Part shown: one piece after another, positions 34,301 through 46,144 of the stretch
Layout: every line of letters starts with the position of its first letter
Position numbering within the stretch: the first letter of the stretch is position 1
Assembly: GCA_964017065.1 (NCBI GenBank)
Contig: OZ024787.1
Coordinates: 9,323,208 to 9,387,207 of the forward strand
Direction of reading: 5' to 3'
DNA length: 64,000 bases
Origin: Haliclona indistincta
Taxonomy: Eukaryota > Porifera > Demospongiae > Haplosclerida > Chalinidae
The notes under the pieces: generated by a model
Databases searched by the model: none
Told to the model about the DNA's origin: nothing
Seen by the model: only the letters and a program-made list of their open reading frames with translations
Position numbers and translations under genes: made by a program

Positions 34301-37300
34301 CTATGGTTAACTGGCTAGCAGATTGTATATTGATTTGGACTACAGGATAGCGTGGCGGGTCCGGATAAAATTCAGCAAAAACCAAAGAAAGCTGCTACAA
34401 GCATGGCTGTTTGCTTGCCTTTGTGCATGCCCAGCTAATTATTACATTGTGGTAGCATACTATTGGCTTGTTACTTTTGCCAGCTTGTATCAATAGCTTG
34501 TCTGTTACAATCATCATCTGCTGATGGAATAGCTGTAGTTGTCATGTGCTGTCAAAGCATGTCCAGTGTGCAGTATGCATGTACTTCCACCTAGGCATCT
34601 ACACCTTTGGTGCTTCATTTGCTAAGTGTTAGATGCCATCTTGTGATTGCATAGTATGCACGTGACCAGTTATACTTATTGGAGTCTGGAGTCTTTGAAG
34701 AAAAGATCAGCAACTACTTTGTGTAGGATCACAATTCTACTGCTTGCTAGTAGACATGGAAATAGTCTAGCGTTGAGTCTCTCGAGTGTGCTATGATGCT
34801 CTCTCGCAAACGAAAAAGAGGAGGAGCTAAAATGCAGGAGAAGGTCTAGCCAAACTCGCACGATGATTAGTTCATTACTCAAATTGGTTAACTATAATAT
34901 TCAAAATTGCATGGACACTGGTAATGTAATAATAATAATTATTTAGTTCATCTGTGGCTTCATCAACTGTAAAATAGATTTTAATTTATGCCATAAGTAT
35001 GTAATCCATAATCAGCACAAGAAATTAAAAAGATTTCTATCAAAATCAAAAGGATGTAGTGATGAAGAAATCTACCACTGGTTCACAATGTATAAACCAA
35101 CAAGGAACAAGCATAGAATGGTAACACGATTGACTTGCTAACAGACCATAGATCCCTACATCAGTGGCTGCTGTGGCCAGACTATAGCTAGTTAAGCTAT
35201 AGTTTACTGTTGACTGACACTTTGAATAGAATTCAGCTTGTGACAAAATATTGATCTTATGTACAGCCACTGATGTAGGGATCTATGGTCTGTTAGCAAG
35301 TCAATCGTGTTACCATTCTATGCTTGTTCCTTGTTGGTTTACATTGTGAACCAGTGGTAGATTTCTTCATCACTACATCCTTTTGATTTCGATAGAAATC
35401 TTTTTAATTTCTTGTTTATGTCCTTTTTTCTTTTTTAGTGAAGTGCAGTTCAATATCATGCATGTACGGAGAAGTCTTTGTTTCCACCATTAGTTCAGTA
35501 TTCCTGTTGTTGATGGCTTTTCTTAAACTTGTAGCTAAAATTGTTAAGCTGTACGTATCAGGTCTGCCTAATCGCCTACGCATGCATGCAGTGCATACGA
35601 GCCCCGCCCACACTTGTTTGTAGACCTAGACTATTTGGCGGTTATAATTATATCTGGCAAGTGCAGAATGGCGATCCTACACGAGCTTACCGTTCTTCGA
35701 AGACTCCAGACAAATGCCGGGTGTGTGTTCTCTGTGATAGTGATCCACACGGCGCAGTGACTGCTTGGTCACGTGCGCTAACCACTGCTTGGTCACGTGC
35801 GTATTGTGCAATCACAATAATGGCATCTAACACTAAGCTGACAATGGATCACGATCGAGAAATCGCGGAATTTAGATCGCCGTTACGCTAAAAACAAAGC
35901 TCAAAAGGCACATGCCAGGAGAATTTCACGACTGTTCATGGATGTTTTGGTCTCGGCACTGCTCGCGTAAAGGCGCTAGGCGAGTGGAAGAAAGAAAGAA
36001 GAAAGAAAGAAAGAAAGAAAGAAGAAAACGAAGATGACGAAACTCGATTTTCACCGTTTCCATGCAGGTTCGTCACTTTAGTAACAATTTCGAGCAATCT
36101 CCTTGCTACTGTAAGATGGGGCAATGCCAGAGAGCAGATCTAAGTGTCTAAAGACGTATAAAATTCAACACCAGGCGAAATATCAGCGTTTGAACGCTAA
36201 TACATGTATTTATACTACAGTTCAATGTAATTCTAGAATCTGATTGGTCAATTGGAGGATAGTAAATCACGTATTCTTCCGCGGGAACTCGTATTTTCCC
36301 GCTGGAACTCATATTTTTCCGCTGGAACTCATAATCATGTTTTTCTCTGCCATGAGTTTCTTTTTGTACAAGTACTAGCTTTGGTCAGTACGAGTTGTAT
36401 TCGCTTCTGGTATGGGCAGCACAGCGTCTATAGACCCGGCTACTTGGCTACGATGATCGATGCAATCATGCAACGTTTGACTTGTTGTGCATGAAAACCT
36501 AAGAAAGCAAGTAACTCACCGCATTTTGCTATGTTGACAGCTTAAAGCTTGCCTAATAGACGCACACAGCACGTACAAAAGACTGCTGGACTCTAGTAAC
36601 TATCATTCTAACCGTTCGTTGGAGTCAAAGTTCAGCCATTGCCACGTGTAACGCAAAGCGGCGTTTGTGGGCGTGGCAGCCGGGTCACAGCACGTGTTTT
36701 CTAGCAAGAAGAAACGCTCATGCTGCAGGAACTTGTCGCCTTGGGATGGTCATCAACCATTGCTTTTCAAAAATATTCTGCATCGGTTTATTGTTGCCAA
36801 GTAGCTGTTGTATAAATACCTTAGACGACAAATCATCGGCAACTACGGGATTTAGAGCGCCTTGGCAACCGAAATAGACGCCCTCGCGCTACGCGCTCGG
36901 AACGTCTATACATCGGTTCCTGCGGCACTCTAAATCCCGTAGTTGCCTTGATCCGTCGTCTAACCTATATGTAGCCGCCATCTTGTTTTCTCGTTCATCC
37001 CTACATAGGGAGTCACTACCGTGCCTCCCTAATAATAATTATGTTCAAAGAAATTGAAATTGGCTATAAAAAAATTATAGCCACATGCTAGGTACCAGGA
37101 AATTAGAAGCAGACCTAGAAAAATAATATCGTTCATTCATTGACAGTATCAATGTTATAACTAGGTATACTTACAGCATGTATTTGCCTCGCACAGAAAT
37201 AAAATTCATTAATTAATAATAATTATCTATCTTTCATTGAATCCTTTGGAGCCAGAAGTTGCTGCTAGTATTGAAATTAATTCTGCTCTCTCTAAATAAT

Positions 37301-40300
37301 TTTATAATGCCACTTTTTTCTATGACAATTTTGCAAGAGATACATGGCTGTACCAGTAGCAAAAAAGCTACAAGGGTTATCAACCAAAAGAAAAGACAAA
37401 CAACATAAGTTACTAGATTAAATTAGATAGATAGCCACGAATATCTCTCTTGAAAACAGAGAGGGATGGAGCGGAGACAATCTCAGCAGGTAATTTGTTC
37501 CATAGTTTAACAGTGTCCGGGAAAAAGGAGGAGTCATATAGGCAAGACATGTCTTAGCATTGAGTCAAGAACTATAACCTACGTTCTTCAGTTTCTGTAG
37601 ACAGTCTTTTGTTAGCCCTTTCACGAATGTGTGAAAGTCTGTTTGCTCTATTATTTGTAATGGAGAGTAAATACAGCACGGGATTATGTTTATACCGAGT
37701 AGCAGTGGTGTCTCTCTTCAAGTCCACGCTGTCTGCGCTTCCTCTCCCGTGTCAAAGCCCTGCCGGGTTCTTGCTGCAGCATCAGTCACAGTATCGCTGA
37801 TGAAGGCGGTGCATGGAAAGCGAGATGGGAAGGCGAATCGATCGTCGAGTCGTCCATTTTGTAGTCGAGTTATGAAAGAACGTCGAGTAGTTATGAAAGA
37901 ACGTGCAATCCCGGGGCCTTGCAATTGCTGCCCTCGCATACAATACTATAGTATGGGCCTCGCCATATGGACTGATTGCATTCCTAAGCGTGACATATAT
38001 ATATATATTTGTACCATAGGAAGCCTTATTTTCAAAGGCACCGCCAGTGGTGTATTTCAGATATACCATGGAAAGTCACATGATTTCCTGTGGAATAACT
38101 AGATATTCCACGGTTTATCATGTGATTTCCTGTGGTATACAGTGCTTACAGCCTAAAGAGGGCACTCATCTGATTTTTTAATTTAGTCTACAAAACTTTC
38201 TACATCGCTATTTCTATTGCATTAATGCAGATTGCAACTTTGAGCATGAGAAAATGCAAGACACACGATGCTCTACAGCTCTCTCCCATTGAAGCTAATA
38301 CAATAGCGCCATGTTTGTGACATCACTACAATTTGTACGACGTCACGACGAACCACACCTACGACACAGCAGCCACTGTCTAGCGCCACAACGAGGCTTA
38401 GTGGTTATTATTTCCTCGAGCTTAGCTAGTATCTATGCTGCAGAAGCACGCTTAAGAACGGGCAAAGCGCAAAACACAGATTTTGATCGGCGCCATTCTT
38501 GCCGCTCGACGGTTAGCGGCGCAGCGCAAGCAGAAATGCGTAATCGATAAACGATGAATATCATTATAACACGGCAGAGAGTCGAAGTGAAAGCTAAAAG
38601 TTAGTGTTCTCGACGACCGCGTTTGCGCATGGAAGGACGTATCACGCTAGTTTAAAAACTAATGAAAACTACAAGTATTTGGCTATCCATATATCAAGTG
38701 GTTTTTCTTAACTCGCAAAGCTGTTGAATTCTCAGCTTAAAGCAATTTTCAACTCAAAAACACTAAAATTTCTGTCCTTTTTGGCTTCCTACATTAGCAT
38801 GGATCAAAGATAAGCCTCTAAACTTTGTGAGATGAACAAAGACCTACCTTACAATCAAACAGTAAATGGCTTTTGCTTAACTCAAAACAGCACTAAAATG
38901 CTGGCTTAAAGGTCATTTGCAATTGGAAGGTGTCAACTTGTATCACTTAAACATTATTATTTTCAGAACCACATAGAATTACTATTTCTAATTTGACTAA
39001 CATAGGCAGAGAGGATCATTCTACACTTACACCAACTTTGGAAGCAATAGCTCCCTGAATAAATTTTTTACAACAAAATATGTACTGAGTTGCTAAAATC
39101 AGCTGAGTGCCCTCTTTAGGCTGTATGCACTGTATCTGGATATTCCACGGGAAGTCACATGGCTCCCACTGGGCAAAAAAGATCATACAAATGATCTATC
39201 TTCCAGAGAGAAAAATAGGAAGGGGTGAGAGTTGCGAGTCAACCTCACCAGTAAGCTATCAAGAGTGCGCAAGCCGCCCTTATTTATCCTATAGAAACCT
39301 ACAGACATCAGTGGGCCTTGTGGTTGCCATGGTACAAGTCAGTTATACCATGCCTACCTGTGGTGTATCATGAATACACTCAGCAAGAACCATTAATCCC
39401 GAGGGCGTAATAGTTATTGCTTCGTGTATTCATGATACACCACGGTAGGCATGGTATAACATATACATATACATATATACAAACATACAATTTCGACACA
39501 GTACTCCGCGATTACATGCCTCGCGCTAAGGCGCTCGGCAATAATCATTAATAATGTTTCATTATTAATTTTTGGTATTACTTACCAACTGATTCAACAG
39601 CAAGAGGATGAGTACTTGTAGGGTTATGTGGTGGAAATGGCCTAAAATCATGATCTGTTATTATCTGATCTGATAATATTATTACGACAAATCTTGCAAA
39701 GTGTGTCAACGTCTTTGGGAGATTGCACATGTGCAATAGCTAGCTATAGTTTGATCTTTATACATGTACACAATATTTTGTGCATGTGCAAGGTGTACCA
39801 AGTGCTCAATACCCAAATCATTTTTCCATTGGATTTGTTCAGCATTTTTTATCCCCTGCTCAGAAATTTTCATCAAAATTTGATCATTTTGTGAATGGCT
39901 AAACCCACGAACGCTACACAGCTAGTTTGTGTGAGTATATTATTGCATCATTGTCTTACCTAGTTCTGCTTTGATCCTGTCAGCAACATGTTTCATTGCA
40001 GGTTGATCCTCCACAGCAGAACAAAATTTTCTTACTGCTTCAGTTGCATTGGGTGCAGCCCCTATTGTAGTCTGTGCTGCATTCAGTAACCTGGAAGCCT
40101 TCTCGTCAACGCCTATACCCTGAATTGAGGGGATATTCTTATCTGTAAAACTGATAAGATACTTGGAGTAGAGCGCTGCTGCCACCGCGGTCGGACTAGT
40201 CATTGCAGACACAAGTCGGTCGAAGTATTTATGAAACACTTCGCACACAGCAGCGTTCTCAGCTTCAGTAACTACACATGATGAAAGTGACAGCTAGGTC

Positions 40301-40360
40301 GACACTAGTGATCACGTCTGCTCTCTTCTCACCATTCACTGCGGAGCAGCCAGTTGCCAT
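28319..40360 (-). CDS. CARD-like domain gene with linker exons (minus strand)
   Basis: Exons 40333-40360 (MATGCSAVN), 39960-40262, 39586-39654, 28716-28763 and 28319-28345, each with GT-AG borders and each joining in phase 1. Exon 2 encodes about 100 residues with the pattern of a CARD-like death fold (VFHKYFDRLVSAM, VAAALYSKYLI, EKASRLLNAAQTTI, AVRKFCSAVEDQPAMKHVADRI). The following exons give a proline/threonine/serine-rich linker ending DEATDESIG. The open end is phase 1, so at least one more exon is needed. The next minus-strand coding block is the phosphorylase-fold exon 18741-19742, whose best acceptor is phase 0; a missing small exon would be required. The large intron 28764-39585 is filled with foldback elements. 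The CARD call rests on hydrophobic spacing, not on a database match. Confidence 0.55.
28764..30672. other. Intron sequence of the minus-strand CARD gene
   Basis: AT-rich, no exon recognised. Open frames of 60-80 codons here have no codon or family signal. The stretch 29755-29800 around a TAGACGTGGCATA motif looks like a small palindrome. Confidence 0.35.
30673..30960. mobile_element. 288-bp near-perfect hairpin MITE
   Basis: The ends ACAAGTAATAAAAACATTTT and the exact inverse enclose arms of about 125 bases, nearly identical, with a loop of roughly 40 bases (CTGCTTTCGATAGTTGTGG). The arm identity suggests recent insertion or conversion. No clear target duplication. Confidence 0.88.
31968..33365. 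mobile_element. 1.4-kb foldback built from two R3 repeats
   Basis: Left arm 31968-32628 and right arm 32660-33365 are inverted copies, separated by about 30 bases. The right arm has small extra insertions (for example CGTATGGTTACTGAAT near 32850). Mirrored open frames of about 80-140 codons in both arms are a by-product. A solo copy lies at 27605-28095. Confidence 0.85.
33808..34311. mobile_element. Palindromic element with 41-bp tandem repeats and 21-base flanking direct repeat
   Basis: The outer direct repeat TAATACATAATAGCTATGGT occurs at about 33808 and 34289. Inside, TTAGACCACACTAGGCG and its inverse bound a CG-rich palindrome (CGATATAAAGCACGAG ... CTCG-rich core) to about 34010, and then three to four units of about 41 bases (GTGCATTAATAAAAGTGTGC...) fill 34079-34218. 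A TAGACCATACCA/TGGTATGGTCTA pair closes the right part. Confidence 0.65.
34312..35016. other. Intron stretch with a decayed copy of a linker exon
   Basis: Near 34945-34965 the minus strand reads TTTTACAG then TTGATGAAGCCACAGATGAA, nearly the exon at 28319-28345, but without a usable donor after it. This looks like an exon duplication that decayed. Nothing else recognised. Confidence 0.45.
35017..35415. mobile_element. Hairpin element R2, complete copy
   Basis: A 399-base hairpin with ends ACAAGAAATTAAAAAG/CTTTTTAATTTCTTGT, arms of about 170 bases and a loop of about 55 bases. It is the reference for the split copies elsewhere in the window. Confidence 0.9.
35416..37030 (-). repeat. Dispersed repeat R1, copy 3, split by an insertion
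   Basis: 35416-36213 matches R1 in inverse orientation and contains a GAAA-rich run at 35990-36025. Its missing end (TGTAGCCGCCATCTTG ... GTGCCTCCCT) resumes at about 36968-37030. The 36214-36967 insert ends with the hairpin 36826-36966. Confidence 0.7.
36826..36966. mobile_element. Hairpin element with TTAGACGAC ends, copy 2
   Basis: Ends TTAGACGACAAATC and the inverse GTCGTCTAA, arms containing CAACTACGGGATTTAGAG, core GCGCTACGCGCTCGG. Same layout as 24064-24215. Confidence 0.75.
37031..38119. other. Intron stretch, no gene recognised
   Basis: AT-rich left part. Around 37440-37960 lies a more GC-balanced block with overlapping open frames on both strands, without a recognisable family. 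A short TA run lies at 37998-38010 and a small CATGTGATTTCCTGTGG inverted pair at 38060-38140. Confidence 0.35.
38120..39160. mobile_element. DNA element with about 60-base inverted ends
   Basis: The left end (TGTGATTTCCTGTGGTATAC ... GCCTAAAGAGGGCACTCA) and right end (TGAGTGCCCTCTTTAGGC ... CCACGGGAAGTCACAT) are inverted copies. The interior of about 0.9 kb has no transposase frame, so it is non-autonomous or decayed. Confidence 0.65.
39339..39455. repeat. Hairpin repeat
   Basis: GTTATACCATGCCTACCTGT and its inverse, with arms of about 45 bases around CTCAGCAAGAACCATTAATC. It is followed by TATACA repeats. Confidence 0.75.
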
Positions 40361-40566
40361 GATGATCTATTCGACTACACGTCCAGTCTACGCGATTAGC
40401 CCAATATATTTTTAGATATTACCACACAGACTCTTACTGGTACGGTGCCGTGATAAAAAAAATGCATTACCTAACGACAAGATAATAATAATAACAGGTA
40501 TTTTAAATAATGGCATTATCAATTATTGTGAATGTATGAGTTAGCTTATTCCACATGATCAATATT

Positions 40567-42084
40567 TCAGCTACACCTCAGAAAGCAACACACAGCTAGC
40601 CTTCCTGTTATATTGATCAACAGGAAGGCTAGCTGTCTGATGGACTCCTTCTCCTTACAAGCAATCTTGTGAACTATCTTCAAACAAGATGGTTTCTGCT
40701 TCTCAGAGGTGACTGCTCTCCATAACACAAGCCCTGCACCTAATAACAAATAACACAACTTAGACTAATGCAGTACTGCAAGAAGCTTACTGATAATGTG
40801 TGGGTTGGTGGAGATCAATGTTCACAACAGCACATCATAACAGAGTGTGATAGATTCAGTGTAACACACTGTATAAGAGAGAAAATGAATCTACCAATCA
40901 ATGACCTTCCATCAAGCACATGTAAGTGTCACATAATCATGTTTTGATAAAGCACCCTTACTAGCTGACCAAAATACTGTAGAAATACTCTGGTATAGAC
41001 AACACTGGATCTGTACCTACAGTCAACAACAACACTATGATCCTACTCGTATAGCTAGCCTGATACCTCGTACTAAAGCCTACAAGTCCTCTTTTTCCTG
41101 ATTTTGTTGCAATGTGGAACAACCTTCCTTTTGAACTGTGCTCTCTACAATCCCTGTCTGTTTTTAAGAATGGTGTCCTCAACTACTGGAACACTGAATA
41201 ATTATTACCTTGGTTTGTATATAATTATACGACCATGCATAGTATGCAAAATTGTCATAAAAAAACACTGATAGTGACATTATCCCTCACCTAACAATGA
41301 TGTTAATGACTACAGTGAGGTCTAAATCAGTTGGACAGCACATCCAAACATATCTACGCGATGTAGAGCCCTCACGCTGTTAACATGGCGCCCTTGCTAC
41401 GCTTGGACACTATTATAGGAACGGCTCTCGGGCTTCTACATCATCAAGAGTTCATCACGTTGATCCTTGGATGCGCTGTCTAACTATTATTTATCAAATT
41501 GCGTGATTAAGATTGAACACGGTCTACGGTTGACGCTTTTAGATTGCAAGAAGTAGTGAAACCGCTGTACAGTCATTTTTGTCAAGAAGGGGTAGCTTAT
41601 AATAATAATACACAATAATTACTAAATAAGGTTCATGCACACCTATGAGTGGTTCACCCTACCCATGTAGATCTCCCCCTCTGCTGTGTTCACATCTGTA
41701 CAAACAAACTTGAAGTCACATTTGCAATTCAAACTTTTGATCAATATATAATGGTTTGTATAAAGGGATATCATGCCCTCACATAAACATGGACATTACT
41801 TATAACTAGACATAAACATGTGACTGGAGTGTGTCTATCTCATACAGCATTGATCAATGTTTGGTATTGCATGGGCAGTTCTTGCTGGTTATGTTGCCAA
41901 CACAAGAACTGTATTAGCTGTTTAATCCATGAGTGACTTGAGCCTGCAGTGAACAAGTGATCAAGTTACAAAGTGGGTGGAAAAGAGAGAAAGAGGTTGA
42001 TATAGACATCAATAGCTTTGCTGGTCAACAACTCATCTTCCTACAGTGACCATAAGTTGACTACAATATTATCCCAGGGCTCAC
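40567..42084 (-). pseudogene. Decayed duplicate of a MEI1 3' exon and spacer
   Basis: 40595-40742 on the minus strand repeats the MEI1 copy B exon 42085-42224 (AGLVLWRAVTSEKQKPSCLK) but with KIACKE for KIAGKE and no matching donor; instead it runs into a small palindrome at 40590-40635. The sequence up to 40930 also resembles the next exon and intron. The true last exon of MEI1 copy B was not identified. 40960-42060 holds no gene I recognise; a CG-rich inverted block lies near 41355-41450. Confidence 0.5.
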
Positions 42085-45000
42085 CTTAGCTATTATATTG
42101 ATCAACAGGAAGGCTAGCTGTCTGATGGACTCCTTCTCCTTACCAGCAATCTTGTGAACTATCTTCAAACAAGATGGTTTCCGCTTCTCAGAGGTGACTG
42201 CTCTCCATAACACAAGCCCTGCACCTAACAACAAACACCACAGATATGAGTGAAGGAGTGCTGCAAGTAACTTACCAATGATGTGTGAGTTGGTGGAGGT
42301 CAAAGTTCGCAAGAGCACATCATAACAGAGTGTGATAGACTCAGTGTAACACTGTGTAATGAGAGAACATGATCAGTGATTATTTCAGCACACGTTAACA
42401 GACACATTACTAGCACACATATACAGATGTCAGCTTATAGCAGTTATCAATTTCAAAATTAGCAAGCAAGCTACAGAAAAGTGTTTTCCAGGAGCCAGAT
42501 AGCAAATGAATTCATAGGAAGAGAGTTGACACAGCCAACAGACAAGGGACATGACTGAATAGATAGTACCTCCCACAGTAACTTCCCCAATACTAGCTAT
42601 AGTTACACAAGACAGAGTCTACTGCTCACATCACTGAGGCGGTGTTGGTATCTCTCCACTAGTGACCCCACCAGCTCTAGTGACACAGCTACACACTGTC
42701 TCCCACCAGCAACACTCTCCTACACCAAACACAAGATGCAGAAGAATGCTAACTTATGATAATATCATTTCTTTCTTACCATTGTGATGAAAGAGGTCAG
42801 TTTGTTGAGGAGTGGCTTATTATTGAGCAGTAAGTCAGCAACTGTACATAAGACAACCATACAACAATTTGTTATCAACACACTGTGCATAGGTACATTT
42901 TGCCTAAGCTCAAACTACTGGCTATGACAAGGGAACAGTAACTCATACCTTGTGATGATCCTGGCTGGTTAGTGAGCTGATGGAGTACCTGTAGACCATG
43001 GTAGGTAGCCATGATACCTTCTGGTGTAGACACACTGGATCTGTACCACCAATCAACAACAACACTGATAGTGACACTAACCAGGAGAGAGACTCACCTC
43101 ACAATGATGTTAGTGACTGCAGTGAGAAATAATGTTGATTATGGGATGAGTCCTTGTAACTTACCTTGTATGATGAGTTTAGGGTCAGCTTCTCCAGTGA
43201 TAGGAAACTACACTAGTAGCTTCAATACAGCACCATCTTTTGGAGGGAGGGAGGGAGGGAGGGAGGGAGGGAGGGAGGGAGGGAGGGAGGGAGGGAGAAG
43301 TAGTAAACAGGTTACTATGGTTACACAGACCAGCAGTTATTTAGTAGTTGCCAATGAACAAAAATGACCAACCTGATAAAGGGTCTACTCTTCGTTGCAT
43401 TAGACATTTCACAGTCATTGCTTGAATACGCTTCACCCAAACATCCTACACACACAATCACAAAATCTGATGTCTTTTCTTCCATGATTGATTGACCTGT
43501 TCAGCTAGTGATTCCAGTAGACAGAGCACCTGTTCAGACCTTTCTTTGTCTTCTGTTATCAAAAGAGCCTAAAGAAACATCAATAAAGACTGTTTTCTTG
43601 GTTACTAGTATTTTTAATATTCTAATGGGGACACTGACTTGATGGGCATGAAGTCCCACCTGTACCTTTACAGCAGTTTCACTACTTCTTATAATTGAAA
43701 AGTGTCAATGTAGAGCGTAAACTGTGTTCAAAATGAATCTCGCAATGTAATAAACCTTCCAAATAAGGCACGGATCACACTTTACACTCTTGTGGCTGTT
43801 GCAAGAAGTAATAAAAATGCTGTACTGCTTGGTGACACAGAAGCAGTCTACCACACAACACTGCAAACTAACTCACCTCTATATCAGCCAGCAATGGTGG
43901 ACACACTTGAACCAACTCAACCAGCTCTCGAAGCAGCATCGTAGAGTCACTCATACACACCATCCACTGGAGTAGCTACAACAAAAGTCAATGTAACAAC
44001 TCATTCTCTGATCAGAGAACACACAAAGTCAAATCAGCAGAAATTACAAACTAAAATACATAAAGAGTCATGTATCGTATCTACTATTGCAGTAAGTTCA
44101 TCATACCCAGTTGTTGGCTACTTTGTTCCTCAGTGGTTCATGTGTGTAGGCCCAGTGTAGCAATGGCTGACTAGCAGTGAACACAGCAGCTATGTCATGA
44201 TCAGATAGTCTCATCACTCCTCTCACCAGTAGAGAATCAACTATACAACAACACACAATGACACACAAATGAGATACTGCTCAAATACACATGTACATTC
44301 TCATAAACAGTAAGACTCAAATAGTTAACTTTTTTAAATAACCTGCTTTATTGTGGCGATAAACAAATCTACAAAAACGCCAAATCTACAAAATTTAATT
44401 TTGCTTAATTTTGACCCTTTGATGCATAAATTTCATGCTTAGCCCAGTACTAAAACTGAGAGAAATTGCTACATGTATAAATCTGGGAAGGATTGGGAAG
44501 TGGGAATATGTGGGTTGAAGTGAGAGGATTTGGGATGATGCAAAGGGGATTTAAATACAATCTATTGCTTAGTGTATGCACCATTTTGACGTCTTGACAC
44601 AGATGCTTGCTGCATGGAACAGACCTAGCAAATTAGATGAGAGAGAGGAAGATGTGACAGGGTCATATGATAGCTACTCACAGTAGTGTAGACTAAGAGA
44701 AGGTGTTTGATCATAGTGATGGGTAACTGATGGATATCAGGATTGAGAGAGATGAATGAAGACAATGAATGTAACAATGACTCAGAATCCATCGAACTAG
44801 AGAGAGAAAGAAACGTGTATACAAAAAAATTTGCGATATAGAAATGATCATAAAACACAAGACTGTCTCAAACATTTTTCAGATCATACAAAAATTGAAT
44901 TACCCAATGAAATTTTTGGTTATTTGGTTGACCGTAAACGTATAAATTTATGTGATGTAAATTTTTTGTCAAGATATCCAAATTTTCGTGGGTAAAAATT

Positions 45001-46077
45001 TTGTTGCTCTAATATAAAATTATGAAGATTATGCAAAAATGTTTCATGCACAAATTTTCTACGTTTACTGGTTGTTCTATGTTTACTGGTTGTTCTACGT
45101 TTACTGGTTGTTCTATGTTTCATGTACAAATTTTCTATTGGTTGTTGTAGGTTATATTGTACATACATTTCTGTGTTGTGTCTTAGACTGATATAGCATA
45201 GAGCCAGTATGGTGGACTGGATGAGGAGAGTGGATGAAGACAGCTGACTACTGGAGTGATACAGGTCAACACGCTGAGCGAGGTAGCCATGAGCACTAGT
45301 GAGAGTACCTGAGAATAGACAGCAACAAATGAAATACACTGCTCACACACGTGTAATTTGACTGTACAAAAGATTATTTGTCAATTTTGGTCAAAAATTA
45401 ATGGGCACACGATTTAATAAGATTTTAAATTTGGAGAACGATATTTTACAAACAAAAATAAAATTAATTTACTCAGTCTCAACCCATTACACAATGTACA
45501 CAGAAAATTACCAAATTACCAAATTACCGAGGGCTTACTAGGACTCACACTTTATTAGTGGTAGAGCAGAGTGTAGTGTAGCTCTGATGTGATCAGCAGA
45601 TGATCTATCATGAGGGTCCCTGATCATGAGATGATAGACTAGCTCCTCTATGAAGACAACACCAGCACTGCCCATTAGAGACTGATGACTAGATACAAAC
45701 AGGAAGAAAGAAACGAAAGTGACTGCATAATCTACTTAGCAACTAATGGGAATACAATATCAGTGTGTCCCTAGTACACATACATTAGCCGCTACTGTAC
45801 ATTAGTGGTCATGATCTGAAACTCACTCATTTGATTGTGAATTCAATGCTCTCATTTCAAATGTCAATGGAATGAATCCTGATTGAACTGAAGATGAGAG
45901 AACAGACCAAAGATTCTATGCTCTTGTGTTTCTCAATGCTGTACATACCTAGTTTAACAGTATGATGGTATGGACCACTGATCTCAGATGAGATGATGTT
46001 GAATAGAGCTGTCCATATTGTGAGTAGACTAGCAAAGAGATCACAGCTTGGTAGATCATTGAGGCTACTGGTAGAGG

Positions 46078-46144
<67 letters not shown>

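Noticed and set aside
37609..38102. Overlapping open frames on both strands
   Set aside because: No domain, no consistent splice sites; probably chance frames in GC-balanced repeat DNA.
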